Part shown: piece after piece, positions 11,147 through 22,239 of the stretch
Position numbering within the stretch: position 1 is the first letter of the stretch
Layout: each line of letters starts with the position of its first letter
Assembly (NCBI GenBank): GCA_947259885.1
Contig: CAMYNW010000010.1
Location: 1 to 64,000, forward strand
Direction: 5' to 3'
Origin: an uncultured Gammaproteobacteria bacterium
GTDB lineage: Bacteria > Pseudomonadota > Gammaproteobacteria > Arenicellales > Poriferihabitantaceae
DNA length: 64,000 bases
The notes under the pieces: model-generated
The model's database searches: none
What the model was told of the DNA's origin: nothing
The model's input: the letters and a program-made list of their open reading frames with translations, nothing else
Position numbers and translations under genes: made by a program

Positions 11147-12487
11147 TTGAAACCTACATACTATCAATCCTCCGAATTTGGATTTGATCGGCAACGTATT
11201 AGCCGTGCCGCGTTGCAAGTGGTGAATGGCTTGCAGTCAGCGGGATTTGACGGCTACCTGGTCGGCGGCTGTGTTCGTGATCTGCTGTTGGGTAAGATAC
11301 CAAAAGACTTTGACGTAACCACCAATGCCAGGCCCGAAGAAATTAAAAAAATATTTGACCGGGCTCGGATAATCGGCCGCAGATTTCGACTGGTGCATGT
11401 TCGATATCACGGGGAAATGGTTGAGGTCGCGACCTATCGCGCTGATCCAAACCGAGGTGGAAAGAAGAACTGGTTAAAGTGGGCCAGGAATAAGGCGTCA
11501 AATAGTGGTCGGATCACCGATGACAATGTTTATGGAGATATTGAGGGAGATGCGGTGAGGCGTGATTTCACCGTTAACGCTCTATATTACGACCCCACAT
11601 CTGAGCAGGTTATCGACTATCTGGGCGGCGTCGCCGACATCAATGATCATTGTCTCAAGATGATTGGCAATCCCGCAGATCGGTTCGCTGAAGATCCGGT
11701 CCGAATGTTGCGAGTACTCAGATTTAAGGCCAAATTGGGTTTAGAGCCTGTGCCGTCACTGGTCGAGGCGATCCATAAACATCGATTGTTGCTGGAAGAC
11801 GTTCCGGCCGCCCGGTTGTTTGATGAAGTGTTGAAAATGTTCCACCATGCCCATGCTGTCAGCAGTTGGGAGGAACTAAGGCACACAGGTCTTGCACAGC
11901 TTTTATTCGGTCAAACGATCGAGGTGCTCGAGCAGGAAAACGACCACGACTATGAGCAATTCATAGTGTCCGCGCTTGAAAATACTGACCGCAGAATCAG
12001 CCAGGACAAGCCGGTAATTCCGGCGTTTCTTTTCGCGGTGTTTTTGTGGGGGCCGTTTTTATCGAGACACCGGCAATTATGTGCCGAAAAAAAGAATTAT
12101 ATGCAAGCATTTCATCAAGCCTCAGACGAAGTGTTTGCAGCCCAGTCGCTGCAAGTTTCAGTGCCACGCCGCGTAAGCGCCCCTGCAATCGAAATCTGGG
12201 AACTGCAGAGTGCACTTGAACGCAGGCGGCCGCGGGCAATTCGTGCAATTCTCGAAAACAGGCGCTTTCGTGCGGCCTATGATTTTCTGTTATTGCGAGC
12301 ACGGATTGGCGAGGTCGGCCAGGACTTGGTTGACTGGTGGACCCGTATCCAGGATGTTGATGGGGAAGGTCGGGATAAAATAATTAGCCAGCTAGCCCCT
12401 GGTAAATCAATCAGGAGATCCCGTAAGCGACGATCACCACGTAAGAGAAAGCCCGTGTCGGGCGAAGAACCTAGAGGTAGTTCATAG
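11147..12487 (+). CDS. pcnB: Poly(A) polymerase I
   Basis: GYLVGGCVRDLLLGKIPKDFDVTTNARPEEIKKIF; basic C-terminal tail. Confidence 0.93.
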   Translation: MKPTYYQSSEFGFDRQRISRAALQVVNGLQSAGFDGYLVGGCVRDLLLGKIPKDFDVTTNARPEEIKKIFDRARIIGRRFRLVHVRYHGEMVEVATYRADPNRGGKKNWLKWARNKASNSGRITDDNVYGDIEGDAVRRDFTVNALYYDPTSEQVIDYLGGVADINDHCLKMIGNPADRFAEDPVRMLRVLRFKAKLGLEPVPSLVEAIHKHRLLLEDVPAARLFDEVLKMFHHAHAVSSWEELRHTGLAQLLFGQTIEVLEQENDHDYEQFIVSALENTDRRISQDKPVIPAFLFAVFLWGPFLSRHRQLCAEKKNYMQAFHQASDEVFAAQSLQVSVPRRVSAPAIEIWELQSALERRRPRAIRAILENRRFRAAYDFLLLRARIGEVGQDLVDWWTRIQDVDGEGRDKIISQLAPGKSIRRSRKRRSPRKRKPVSGEEPRGSS

Positions 12488-12490
12488 AAA

Positions 12491-13111
12491 ATGGCGCAGT
12501 TTTTCCAGATACATCCGACAAATCCCCAGCTGCGACTGATTCGTCAGGCGGTTGAAATATTAAAAAGAGGTGGTGTCATAGCTTATCCTACTGATTCAAG
12601 CTATGCCCTGGGGTGTGCTATCGGTAACAAAGATGCGATGGAAGCTATCCGCAAAATTCGCAGAGTGGATGACGATCACAACTTCACCTTGGTTTGTCGG
12701 GATCTATCGGAGTTAAGTATTTATGCTAAGGTGGATAATGAAATTTACCGACTTCTTAAGCGCTTTACTCCAGGGCCCTATACCTTTATTCTCGACGCCA
12801 CTCGCGAAGTGCCGCGCCGCCTGCAGCACGCAAAAAGAAAAACTATAGGGTTACGCGTGCCCGATTTTCCGATTGTAAATGCGTTATTAGCGGAACTGAA
12901 TGAACCCATCATGAGTTCCACGCTTATCTTGCCGGGCCAGCAATTGCCGATGAATGATGCTGAGGAAATACGCGAAACGCTGGAACACGAGTTAGATATG
13001 GTTATTGACGGAGGCCCCTGTGATCTGGAGCCGACCACGGTGATTGACCTGGTGCATGGATTTCCCCGAGTGTTACGCAGTGGCAAAGGCGATACCAGCG
13101 CTTTCGTGTGA
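12491..13111 (+). CDS. yciO: YciO/Sua5/YrdC family protein
   Basis: MAQFFQIHPTNPQLRLIRQAVEILKRGGVIAYPTDSSYALGC. Confidence 0.9.
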   Translation: MAQFFQIHPTNPQLRLIRQAVEILKRGGVIAYPTDSSYALGCAIGNKDAMEAIRKIRRVDDDHNFTLVCRDLSELSIYAKVDNEIYRLLKRFTPGPYTFILDATREVPRRLQHAKRKTIGLRVPDFPIVNALLAELNEPIMSSTLILPGQQLPMNDAEEIRETLEHELDMVIDGGPCDLEPTTVIDLVHGFPRVLRSGKGDTSAFV

Positions 13112-13163
13112 ACCACAGGCACACATCGTTTTTATCCGCGGCGGCTGGAGAGGAGCAACCAAT

Positions 13164-14405
13164 ATGACGACCGCTAATAGTTCAGCACCAGATACACGTC
13201 AATCTGACAACCGGCGCGTGCTCTCTGGAATGCGGCCTACTGGCAATCTGCACTTGGGTCACTACCATGGGGTATTGCGCAATTGGGTTCGAATGCAAGA
13301 CGACTATGAGTGTTTTTTCTTCGTAGCAGATTGGCATGCGCTCACGACCCACTACGACGCACCACAGACCATGAACCAGCATGTCTGGGAAATGGTGATC
13401 GATTGGCTCGCAGCGGGCGTAGATCCGGAAAAGGTAACGCTGTTTATTCAATCTCATGTGCCGGAACATGCCGAGCTGCATTTATTACTGTCCATGGTGA
13501 CGCCGCTCGGTTGGCTTGAGCGGGTACCCAGCTTTAAAGATCAACAAGACAAACTTCGTGAGAAAGATCTTGCAACTTATGGATTTCTTGGTTATCCGCT
13601 TCTGCAGTCCGCAGATATCCTGATGTATCGCGCGGCCCATGTTCCTGTAGGGGAAGACCAGGTGCCCCATGTGGAATTGACCCGCGAAATTGCCCGGCGG
13701 TTTAACCATTTTTTTGGCAGGAGTCCGGAGTTTGAGCAAAATTTGACAGATTCAATCCGTCAAATGGGGAAGAAGGCCGCAAAGACCTACAACAGACTGC
13801 GTCAGGGATTTACCGAACGAGGAGATCGCGACGCGCTTGATCAGGCCCGAGAGTTGGTTGCAGCGCAGCAAAACATCAATCAGGAGCAAAAAGAATTTTT
13901 ACTAGGGCATCTGGAAGGTCGAGGTATCACCTTATTACCCGAGCCGGCGGCGTTACTTACCGAGGCAGCCAAGATGCCTGGTTTGGACGGCCAGAAAATG
14001 TCTAAGTCCTATCACAATACAATTGCTCTGAGGGATGACCCAAAAAGAGTCGAACAGGCAATACGCGTAATGCCTACTGATCCGGCCAGAGTGCGTCTGA
14101 CGGATCCGGGCGATCCGGAAAAATGTCCGGTATGGCAACTGCATCAGGTCTATAGTGATGAGGCCACACTTGAATGGGTGGTAGCAGGTTGCCGCGCTGC
14201 GTCCTTTGGTTGCCTCGAGTGTAAAAAGCCGCTGATCGATAAGGTCCTCGAGGAGCAGGAAATGATTCGGGAACGGGCGCGACCCTACGAGGAGAATCCG
14301 TCACGGGTGCGCGAAGTAATCGCCAATGGAGATGCACAGGCGCGTAAAGTGGCCAGCGAAACGATGCAGATTGTGAGAGAATCGGTAGGTACTATTTACA
14401 AGTAA
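13164..14405 (+). CDS. trpS: Tryptophanyl-tRNA synthetase
   Basis: RRVLSGMRPTGNLHLGHYHGVLRNW, VGEDQVPHVELTREIA, KMSKSYHNTI; start chosen at ATG 13164 within a longer ORF. Confidence 0.95.
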   Translation: MTTANSSAPDTRQSDNRRVLSGMRPTGNLHLGHYHGVLRNWVRMQDDYECFFFVADWHALTTHYDAPQTMNQHVWEMVIDWLAAGVDPEKVTLFIQSHVPEHAELHLLLSMVTPLGWLERVPSFKDQQDKLREKDLATYGFLGYPLLQSADILMYRAAHVPVGEDQVPHVELTREIARRFNHFFGRSPEFEQNLTDSIRQMGKKAAKTYNRLRQGFTERGDRDALDQARELVAAQQNINQEQKEFLLGHLEGRGITLLPEPAALLTEAAKMPGLDGQKMSKSYHNTIALRDDPKRVEQAIRVMPTDPARVRLTDPGDPEKCPVWQLHQVYSDEATLEWVVAGCRAASFGCLECKKPLIDKVLEEQEMIRERARPYEENPSRVREVIANGDAQARKVASETMQIVRESVGTIYK

Positions 14406-14426
14406 TCTCCCAGGACTGACCTTCGG

Positions 14427-15269
14427 ATGAATCAACCAAGCCACGACCAGGAACAACCGCCCACTGTCCTGGCTTCGGCTTCTGGTACAGAACAGCTCAA
14501 AGTTCTGGTCAATGGTGAACTCCTGGATAAACTGCCCGACGATCTCTTTATCCCCCCGGATGCGTTAGAGGTATTCCTTGAAACTTTTCAAGGTCCCTTA
14601 GATCTGCTGCTGTACCTGATTCGAAAACAAAACCTGGATATTCTCGATATCCCTGTGGCCTTGATTACTAAGCAGTATATGGAATACGTCGAATTGATGC
14701 GCCATTTCCGGCTGGACCTGGCGGCAGAATATTTGGTAATGGCGGCGACCCTGGCTGAAATTAAATCGCGGCTATTATTGCCCCGCCCCGCGGGAGAAGA
14801 GGAGAGCGAGGAGGAGGATCCGCGGGCAGCGCTCATCAGGCGTCTGCAGGAGTATGAGCGATTTACTCAGGCGGCTCGAGAGATTGATGACCGCCCAAGG
14901 ATTGAGCGTGATCTCTATCTAGTGACCGCTGAATTTGACGATAAAGAACCGGTCAAAGTGGAAGCCCGGGCTTCCCTGAATGATCTTGTAATTGCGTTTC
15001 GTAATTTGATGGAGCGCTCCGATCAAAATCGAAATTGGTCGATAGGGCATGAACGTCTCACCGTTCGAGAGAAGATGACCCAGATCCTTGATCGAATTCG
15101 CAATAATTGCAATATACGATTTGAAGATCTATTCGATCCCAGCGAAGGCCGGCTGGGCCTGGTAGTCAGCTTTATGGCAATTCTTGAGTTAAGCCGAGAC
15201 AGAATGCTGCTTGTGGTGCAGAACGAACCGTTTGCACCAATTCACTTAAAAAGTATTGAGGGCGAGTAA
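14427..15269 (+). CDS. scpA: Segregation and condensation protein A
   Basis: FQGPLDLLLYLIRKQNLDILDIPVALITKQYMEYVE. Confidence 0.95.
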   Translation: MNQPSHDQEQPPTVLASASGTEQLKVLVNGELLDKLPDDLFIPPDALEVFLETFQGPLDLLLYLIRKQNLDILDIPVALITKQYMEYVELMRHFRLDLAAEYLVMAATLAEIKSRLLLPRPAGEEESEEEDPRAALIRRLQEYERFTQAAREIDDRPRIERDLYLVTAEFDDKEPVKVEARASLNDLVIAFRNLMERSDQNRNWSIGHERLTVREKMTQILDRIRNNCNIRFEDLFDPSEGRLGLVVSFMAILELSRDRMLLVVQNEPFAPIHLKSIEGE

Positions 15270-15274
15270 CGACT

Positions 15275-16159
15275 ATGTCAGATGATTTAATGTCAGATGA
15301 TTTAAAGAACATTATAGAGGCTGTGCTATTGGCATCGGATAGTCCGGTCAGTGTGACCAGGGTACAGGGACTGTTCGAAAAAAGTGTTCGGCCGGAGGCG
15401 GACCAGGTGCACGATGCAATAGATAAACTACTGAATGAGTGTGCAGACAGGGGTGTGGAACTAAAGAAAATAGGAAATGGATATCGCTATCAAACTCGGG
15501 AAAAGTACTCTCAGTATTTACGCAAACTTCATCAAGCTAAACCTCCACGCATGTCACGGGCGCTGCTGGAAACCCTGGCAATTATTGCGTATCGACAACC
15601 AGTTACGCGAGGTGATATCGAAGAGGTGCGTGGTGTAAGCGTAAGTCCTGAAATGATGCAGCGCCTCATTGAACGCGAATGGGTAAAGCAGGTGGGCGTG
15701 CGCGACGTTCCGGGCAGGCCAGCGCTGTTTGGCACTACGCCGGAATTCCTGTCTTACTTCAGTCTTGGGTCACTCAAGGATTTACCAGATCTAATGGAAG
15801 AACGCTCTTTTGGGGAAATCGCTGGAGATATGGAAACGCCTCTTCCCGCTGAGATCCTTGCAGCAATGGAAAGTAGTGATGCCGAGGAGGATGCACAACA
15901 GGAGGATACGCAAACAGAACTTACCGACCTGGCCGCTGAGTCAAATTCCGTGGATTCAGAGGAGACTCATCAGGATAGCGGTATCGAAGATCGGACCGCC
16001 TTGGATGAAACCCCGTCAAGCGGTGTTGTGCAGCCTTCAGCCGATGAATCTGGGCTCGATGACTATATGAAATTCGAGGGTAGCCTGGAGCAGGATGAAT
16101 CAGCGAATGAAATCCAGGAAACAAGACGAGTGTCAGCGGTCGAAATTGACGCGGGATGA
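15275..16159 (+). CDS. scpB: Segregation and condensation protein B
   Basis: LETLAIIAYRQPVTRGDIEEVRGVSVS; acidic C-terminal tail; scpA-scpB-rluB order. Confidence 0.95.
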   Translation: MSDDLMSDDLKNIIEAVLLASDSPVSVTRVQGLFEKSVRPEADQVHDAIDKLLNECADRGVELKKIGNGYRYQTREKYSQYLRKLHQAKPPRMSRALLETLAIIAYRQPVTRGDIEEVRGVSVSPEMMQRLIEREWVKQVGVRDVPGRPALFGTTPEFLSYFSLGSLKDLPDLMEERSFGEIAGDMETPLPAEILAAMESSDAEEDAQQEDTQTELTDLAAESNSVDSEETHQDSGIEDRTALDETPSSGVVQPSADESGLDDYMKFEGSLEQDESANEIQETRRVSAVEIDAG

Positions 16160-16986
16160 AGTCGCTAACGCAGCCTGATATCAGACTGCAGAAATTTCTC
16201 GCTGATCGGGGTCTAGGCTCACGTCGCAAGATCGAAAACTGGATCACGGAAGGCAGAGTCCGGGTCGACGGCAAGCTGGCCCAACTTGGTGATCGCGTAA
16301 ACGAAAAATCCAGAATTAGTATCGACGGCCGTCCTATCCGTGGCAAGCAGTCTCAGAAGAGTAGCCGCGTACTGCTGTATAACAAACCTGAAGGGGAAAT
16401 CTGCAGCCGCAGTGATCCAGGGCGACGCCCCACTGTATTTCGCAATCTACCCAGGCTCCGGGGCGAACGCTGGGTGGTTGTTGGGAGACTCGATATCAAT
16501 ACTCGTGGTTTGCTTTTGTTCACAAACAACGGTGATTTAGCAAATCAGTTAATGCATCCAGGCTCGGATCTGGAGCGAGAGTATCTTTGCCGGATTTTCG
16601 GTCGTGTCGATGATGCGGTAATAGAACGGCTACAAAGCGGGATTAACCTGGACGGCACTGAGGTCTATTTTAAGAACGTCAAGCGTCAGAGAGGGGAAGG
16701 CAGCAATACCTGGTACAGCGTAGTGGTAACGGAGGGAAAGTATCGGGAGGTCAGAAGGATGTGGGAGGCGGTAGGCTGCAGGGTCAGTCGTTTGGTACGT
16801 GTCCGCTATGGAAGCCTAGCATTGCCGAGAAACCTTAAACAAGGAGAATGGACCGAACTGAAACCAGGCGCAGTGGACCGCTTGTCGAAAGGTGAAGAAG
16901 GGAAAACTGATGTAGCCAGGACCAAACGGATAAAACACAAGCCCTCACATCGTCCTGCGCGGCGCAAAAGGGATATAAAGAAGTGA
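16156..16986 (+). CDS. rluB: 23S rRNA pseudouridine(2605) synthase
   Basis: S4 domain (LQKFLADRGLGSRRKIENWI) plus GRLDINTRGLLLFTNNGDLA. Confidence 0.93.
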   Translation: MKSLTQPDIRLQKFLADRGLGSRRKIENWITEGRVRVDGKLAQLGDRVNEKSRISIDGRPIRGKQSQKSSRVLLYNKPEGEICSRSDPGRRPTVFRNLPRLRGERWVVVGRLDINTRGLLLFTNNGDLANQLMHPGSDLEREYLCRIFGRVDDAVIERLQSGINLDGTEVYFKNVKRQRGEGSNTWYSVVVTEGKYREVRRMWEAVGCRVSRLVRVRYGSLALPRNLKQGEWTELKPGAVDRLSKGEEGKTDVARTKRIKHKPSHRPARRKRDIKK

Positions 16987-17744
16987 AAGTTTCTATTATT
17001 ACCGTCGTCTACAATGCAGAAGACACACTGGAGGACACGATTCTTTCGGTGCATGCTCAGCAGTACCCCGAGATCGAACATATCGTTATCGACGGGGCTT
17101 CGACCGATCAATCTGTTGCAATCATCACCCGGCACCAGGATAAACTCAGTCAGTGGATGTCGGAGCCAGATCAGGGGATTTACCATGCCATGAACAAGGG
17201 GATTAGACTGGCTACCGGGGAGCTGATCGGCTTTCTTAACGCGGATGACATCTACCAGGATTCGGGTGTGATCAGCCGAGTTGCTGCGTGTTTTGAAGAT
17301 CAATCTATTGAAGCCTGTTATGCAGACTTGGTTTACGTAGATCAGAACGATACCGGGAGGGTGGTCCGCTACTGGCGCTCACAACACTACGAACCTGGAT
17401 TATTTGAGAAGGGCTGGATGCCTGCACATCCGACGTTCTTCGCGCGTCGTCGCGTTTATCAGCGCTGCGGTGATTTCGACCAGAAGCTTAAATTTCACTC
17501 AGATTACGAGTTAACGGCACGGATGCTGGCGATACATGGCATTAATGCAAAGTATCTGCCCGAGGTACTGGTGCGGATGAGGGTGGGTGGTACCACAAAT
17601 AGAAGCATGCTTAATATTTTGAAAGGGAATCTTGAGTCTTACAAAGCATGCCGACGACTGGGGCTTAAATTGTCACCCCTTTACTTTTTTACTAAATTTA
17701 TGATGAGGGTCCCACAGTTTTTTTTAAAGCCCCCGGCGACATGA
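16983..17744 (+). CDS. Family 2 glycosyltransferase
   Basis: MKVSIITVVYNAEDTLEDTILSVHAQQYPEIEHIVIDGASTD...GFLNADD; GTG start overlapping rluB stop. Confidence 0.9.
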   Translation: MKVSIITVVYNAEDTLEDTILSVHAQQYPEIEHIVIDGASTDQSVAIITRHQDKLSQWMSEPDQGIYHAMNKGIRLATGELIGFLNADDIYQDSGVISRVAACFEDQSIEACYADLVYVDQNDTGRVVRYWRSQHYEPGLFEKGWMPAHPTFFARRRVYQRCGDFDQKLKFHSDYELTARMLAIHGINAKYLPEVLVRMRVGGTTNRSMLNILKGNLESYKACRRLGLKLSPLYFFTKFMMRVPQFFLKPPAT

Positions 17745-17842
17745 CGCAGTTATAGCCTTGAGAGGCAAGCTTTTAACGATGGCTCAGAACGGTGCCTTTA
17801 TACTTGAGGATCTTTGGCCGCCCTCGAAGCAATGAGCCTGAC

Positions 17843-18109
17843 TCAGGCGTCGATGGTTCGCAAACGGTTGTTGAGGCGTTTTTTTAGACGCGCCGCGCGA
17901 TTAGCATGATGCAGTCCCTTAGAGGCGCTGCGGTCGATGCGGGATACCGTGTCACGATAAGCGTTCTTGGCTTCGTCAATATTCTTATCCTCAATAAGCT
18001 TCAGCAGCTTCTTGATGGACGTACGTAACGATGAGCGCTGGCCCATGTTGTTTGTGCGACGCTTAGTATTCTGGCGCGCCCGCTTTCTAGCTTGTGGTGT
18101 GTTTGCCAA
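17843..18109 (-). CDS. rpsT: 30S ribosomal protein S20
   Basis: ANTPQARKRARQNTKRRTNNMGQRSSLRTSIKK...; probable TTG start within longer ORF. Confidence 0.95.
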   Translation of the reverse strand: MANTPQARKRARQNTKRRTNNMGQRSSLRTSIKKLLKLIEDKNIDEAKNAYRDTVSRIDRSASKGLHHANRAARLKKRLNNRLRTIDA

Positions 18110-18321
18110 GTCAAATATCCATGTAATACATGTTTTCGCTCCGGAAGTGGCTTGCGCCATGGTAGAGCAATACTATAATTGCGCCCCATCTCGACCGGCT
18201 GTGGCCGGAAATCCCGGGTGCATTGAACGACGGCGGAATATCGTCAATTTTGCCCCAAAAGTCAAGCAGAAACAGGGTTTTCGACGGTCCCCGAGCCTAA
18301 TAACCCCACTATAATCGGCCC

Positions 18322-19887
18322 ATGTCCGGCAAGTTGCTCAAATCCACATCTATCGTTGGTTCAATGACGTTGCTGTCGCGGATCAGTGGATTGGTTCGGG
18401 ATGTCGTGTTCGCTAACCTGTTGGGGGATCGCGCTGCGGCGGATGTGTTCTTTGTGGCGTTCAGAATTCCAAACTTCTTTCGCAGAATTACCGCCGAAGG
18501 TGCATTTTCAGCGGCATTCGTGCCTGTTTTCACGGACTTTCGCGAGCACCGCGAGCCTGAAGAAACTGACCGCTTCCTGCAGCTGGTGATAGGTCGATTT
18601 GGGCTGTTTTTAGTGGTCATATCAGTTCTAGGCATCCTCTTAGCGCCTCTGCTGGTGCGCATGCTGGCCTGGGGATTTGGCGCAGAACCTGAGAAATTCG
18701 CCCTGACCGTTGAAGCGACCCGTATCACTTTTCCGTACCTGTTTTTTGTATCGTTGGTTGCGATGTCTGCAGGGATGCTGAATACCTGTGGCCGCTTCGC
18801 GGCGCCGGCGGCGACACCGGTATTACTCAATATCTGTCTCATTTTCGCCGCTCTCGTATTGGCCCCAATGTTCTCAGATGCCCCCATTGCACTATCGGTT
18901 GGCGTGCTTGTGGCCGGTATTGTACAGTTGATGTTCCAGCTACCTTTTCTCCGACGGGAAGGGTTGTCAGTACGTCCAAGAATTCGCAAACGTGAACATG
19001 ATCAGTCCGCCGACGAGGGGGTAGCTCAGGTATTTAAGTTGATGTTACCCGCCATTTTTGGTGGATCGGTATCGCAGCTCAATGTGCTCATCAACACCCT
19101 GCTCGCATCGTTCATGGTGACTGGCAGTATTTCGTGGCTCTATTATTCAGATCGTCTGATGGAATTCCCGGTAGGTGTGTTTGGTATTGCTCTTAGCACT
19201 GTAATACTGCCCGATTTGTCGAGAAAGTATGCTACAGATTCTCATCATGCTTTCGCCCGCACGCTCGACTGGGGTGCTCGCTGGGTATGTCTGATTTGTA
19301 TCCCAGCAACGGTGGCGCTGGTGGTGCTGGCGATTCCCTTAATCGCCACGATTTTCTTTCATGGGGACTTCACCTCGAAAGGGGTTTACATGTCTGCTTA
19401 TAGCCTGGTCGCTTACAGCATAGGGCTATTGCCCATTGTCATGGTCAAGGTGCTGGCACCAGGGTTTTTTGCACGTAAAGATACACGCACGCCGGTAAAA
19501 ATAGGTGTTATTGCAGTGATCGTGAATATCCTCGTAAGTTTGTTGTTGTTCTATCCTATGCAGCATGTCGGACTGGCTCTAGCGACCAGTATAGCTGCAG
19601 TGGTGAATGCAGCCTTGTTATACTCCGGCCTTAAGAAAGAGGAGGTGTTAGTGCTGCAACCTGGGTGGCCTGGTTTGCTTGGGAAGATTATTCTTGCCTC
19701 TACGGGAATGGGATTATTGCTTTGGTGGGGAGCAGGGGATGCAAACAGCTGGATAGAGCAGTCTGTGTGGCAACGTATTCTGCGTCTGTCAATGTGGGTG
19801 CCCCTTGGTGCCATAAGTTATTTTGTGATTCTTTATTTATTAGGCTTGCGTGTGAAATCTTTGTGGCTGCAACGGGAGATGCAATGA
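18322..19887 (+). CDS. murJ: Lipid II flippase MurJ
   Basis: SMTLLSRISGLVRDVVFANLLGDRAAADVFFVAFRIPNFFRRITAEGAFSAAFVPVF. Confidence 0.97.
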   Translation: MSGKLLKSTSIVGSMTLLSRISGLVRDVVFANLLGDRAAADVFFVAFRIPNFFRRITAEGAFSAAFVPVFTDFREHREPEETDRFLQLVIGRFGLFLVVISVLGILLAPLLVRMLAWGFGAEPEKFALTVEATRITFPYLFFVSLVAMSAGMLNTCGRFAAPAATPVLLNICLIFAALVLAPMFSDAPIALSVGVLVAGIVQLMFQLPFLRREGLSVRPRIRKREHDQSADEGVAQVFKLMLPAIFGGSVSQLNVLINTLLASFMVTGSISWLYYSDRLMEFPVGVFGIALSTVILPDLSRKYATDSHHAFARTLDWGARWVCLICIPATVALVVLAIPLIATIFFHGDFTSKGVYMSAYSLVAYSIGLLPIVMVKVLAPGFFARKDTRTPVKIGVIAVIVNILVSLLLFYPMQHVGLALATSIAAVVNAALLYSGLKKEEVLVLQPGWPGLLGKIILASTGMGLLLWWGAGDANSWIEQSVWQRILRLSMWVPLGAISYFVILYLLGLRVKSLWLQREMQ

Positions 19888-20807
19888 AACTGATTCGTTC
19901 GGTGCATTCACCGCATCTGCCCCAGGATGGCTGCGTACTGACAATCGGCAATTTCGATGCGGTACATCTGGGGCATCAGAAAATTTTACAAACTCTGCGA
20001 GATCGAGCAGATAGTTTAGAATTGCCTGTGGTCGTAATGACCTTTGATCCGCACCCAGAGGAGTTTTTCCTGAAAGATAAGAGCTCTCCCCGAATTACCG
20101 ATCGTGCGACACGGTATTTTGCGTTGCGGAATCAAGGGGTGGACGTAATGCTGTTGTTGCGCTTTAACAAATCTTTGGCGCAGACCTCTGCCGAGGAGTT
20201 TATAAACGAGTATTTGATCAAAGCGCTAAAGGTTAGACATCTACTCATTGGCGACGATTTTCATTTTGGCAGGAATCGCAGTGGAAATATACAAATGCTG
20301 CGGAAGTATGCGTGCGAGGGCAATTACAAGGTAGAAGACACTGAGACCATAACTGATGGCGGAGAACGGGTCAGTAGCACTCGTATTCGTCACCTGCTAG
20401 AGCGAGGCAATTTGAAGACCGCGGAAAGATTGCTGGGGCGGCGGTATAACCTGGTGGGAAGGGTGATCCGTGGCCAACAGCTAGGCCGTCAATGGGGATT
20501 CCCAACACTTAATCTCGCGGTCAACCATAAGCCGGTATTGACCGGGGTGTTTGCGGTCGAGGTCAAAGGGATTAATGGTGGTGCCCTGGCGGGCGTCGCT
20601 AATCTTGGTACACGGCCGACCGTAGACGGGTTACAGACACAGCTCGAAGTGCACCTGTTTGATTTTGACAAATCGATATACGGTGAGCGGGTGTGTGTCG
20701 AGTTCGTGCATAAGATACGCAATGAACAGAAATTCGAATCTTTTGACGCGCTTAAGGCGCAAATAAAAATTGATGCGGACAGGGCTCGGGAACTTCTTAC
20801 CGAATGA
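19884..20807 (+). CDS. ribF: Bifunctional riboflavin kinase/FAD synthetase
   Basis: VLTIGNFDAVHLGHQKIL, GRVIRGQQLGRQWGFPTLNL; ATGA overlap with murJ. Confidence 0.95.
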   Translation: MKLIRSVHSPHLPQDGCVLTIGNFDAVHLGHQKILQTLRDRADSLELPVVVMTFDPHPEEFFLKDKSSPRITDRATRYFALRNQGVDVMLLLRFNKSLAQTSAEEFINEYLIKALKVRHLLIGDDFHFGRNRSGNIQMLRKYACEGNYKVEDTETITDGGERVSSTRIRHLLERGNLKTAERLLGRRYNLVGRVIRGQQLGRQWGFPTLNLAVNHKPVLTGVFAVEVKGINGGALAGVANLGTRPTVDGLQTQLEVHLFDFDKSIYGERVCVEFVHKIRNEQKFESFDALKAQIKIDADRARELLTE

Positions 20808-21301
20808 ATCGCACTGTAGTCGGTTATGCTGGATACCTCTTGCTTGCAGTGATTGTCATTGTTGTTGATCAATTCACTAAGCAACTGGCTTATCAAAACC
20901 TGGGAGGAAGCCCGGCAATGGATATTTTGCCGGTGTTCAAACTAGTGCTGGTTCTAAATCAAGGCGCGGCCTTTGGCTTTCTCAATGATGCCGGTGGCTG
21001 GCAGCATTATTTATTTATATCGCTTGCTGTAGTGTTTTCGGCGGTGTTACTGGTGTGGATATGGCGTGAAATAAGTCGTAATCGATGGTTGACCTTTGGT
21101 CTGTCGCTCTTGCTTGGTGGCGCTATAGGCAACCTTATCGATCGGGTAAATGCGGGGTACGTGATCGATTTTATACTGTTGCACTATAAGGATTGGTATT
21201 TTCCCGCTTTCAACGTGGCTGATATTGCGATAACGTGTGGAGCCATAATCCTCATCGCCGACAGTCTGCTGATGTCAAATAAAAAAAGTACGGTTCACTA
21301 A
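20804..21301 (+). CDS. lspA: Signal peptidase II
   Basis: [64 protein letters not shown]. Confidence 0.96.
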   Translation: MNRTVVGYAGYLLLAVIVIVVDQFTKQLAYQNLGGSPAMDILPVFKLVLVLNQGAAFGFLNDAGGWQHYLFISLAVVFSAVLLVWIWREISRNRWLTFGLSLLLGGAIGNLIDRVNAGYVIDFILLHYKDWYFPAFNVADIAITCGAIILIADSLLMSNKKSTVH

Positions 21302-22239
21302 TGCAAGTGCTGTTGGCAAATCCTCGGGGTTTTTGTGCTGGTGTCGACCGGGCAATTGAAATTGTAGAGCGGGCTTTAGAGGAATTCGGTGCGCCGATTT
21401 TCGTGCGACACGAAGTCGTACACAACCGTTTTGTAGTTGATAATCTGTCACGGAAAGGAGCGGTATTCGTCGATGAACTTGATGAGATTCCGGAACGATC
21501 AACCGTAATCTTTAGCGCTCACGGTGTTTCGCAACAGGTGAGACAGGAGGCCGAATCACGAAATTTAAACGTGTTTGATGCGACCTGCCCACTGGTCACC
21601 AAAGTCCATGTTGAGGTTACTCAATATAGAAAACTGGGTCTTGAAATCATTCTAATCGGACATGCCGGGCATCCCGAAGTCGAGGGCACAATGGGTCAGG
21701 CCAGAGGTGGAATTATGCTGGTTGAAACTCTCGGGGATGTAGAAAAACTCGAAGTTGTTGATCCCGATCGACTGGCCTACGTCAGTCAGACTACGCTATC
21801 AATGGACGATACTGCAAGAATAGTGGATGCACTTAAACTAAGATTTCCTAATATTAAGGGTCCTCGAAAAGACGATATCTGCTATGCCACACAAAACCGG
21901 CAGGACGCGGTGAAAAAGTTGGTCGAACAGTGCGATATAGTGTTTGTAGTGGGATCACCCAACAGCTCAAATTCTAATCGTTTACGGGAAATTGCTGAGA
22001 ATCGTGACGTGCCCGCGTATCTGATCGATGGCCCCGAGGAAATCAGGGATGAATGGCTTGATGGTAAGACCTGCGCAGGGGTTACCGCAGGGGCTTCCGC
22101 GCCGGAGTCTCTAGTCCAACAGGTAGTGGAGAAATTGCGTCAAGGTGAGCGAGATATTTCAGAGCTTGAAGGCCCCAGAGAGAATATTTCATTCTCGCTG
22201 CCAGTGCGCCTGAAGAAGGGCAGGCGCGAGATAGTTTAA
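21301..22239 (+). CDS. ispH: 4-hydroxy-3-methylbut-2-enyl diphosphate reductase
   Basis: [56 protein letters not shown]. Confidence 0.97.
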   Translation: MQVLLANPRGFCAGVDRAIEIVERALEEFGAPIFVRHEVVHNRFVVDNLSRKGAVFVDELDEIPERSTVIFSAHGVSQQVRQEAESRNLNVFDATCPLVTKVHVEVTQYRKLGLEIILIGHAGHPEVEGTMGQARGGIMLVETLGDVEKLEVVDPDRLAYVSQTTLSMDDTARIVDALKLRFPNIKGPRKDDICYATQNRQDAVKKLVEQCDIVFVVGSPNSSNSNRLREIAENRDVPAYLIDGPEEIRDEWLDGKTCAGVTAGASAPESLVQQVVEKLRQGERDISELEGPRENISFSLPVRLKKGRREIV

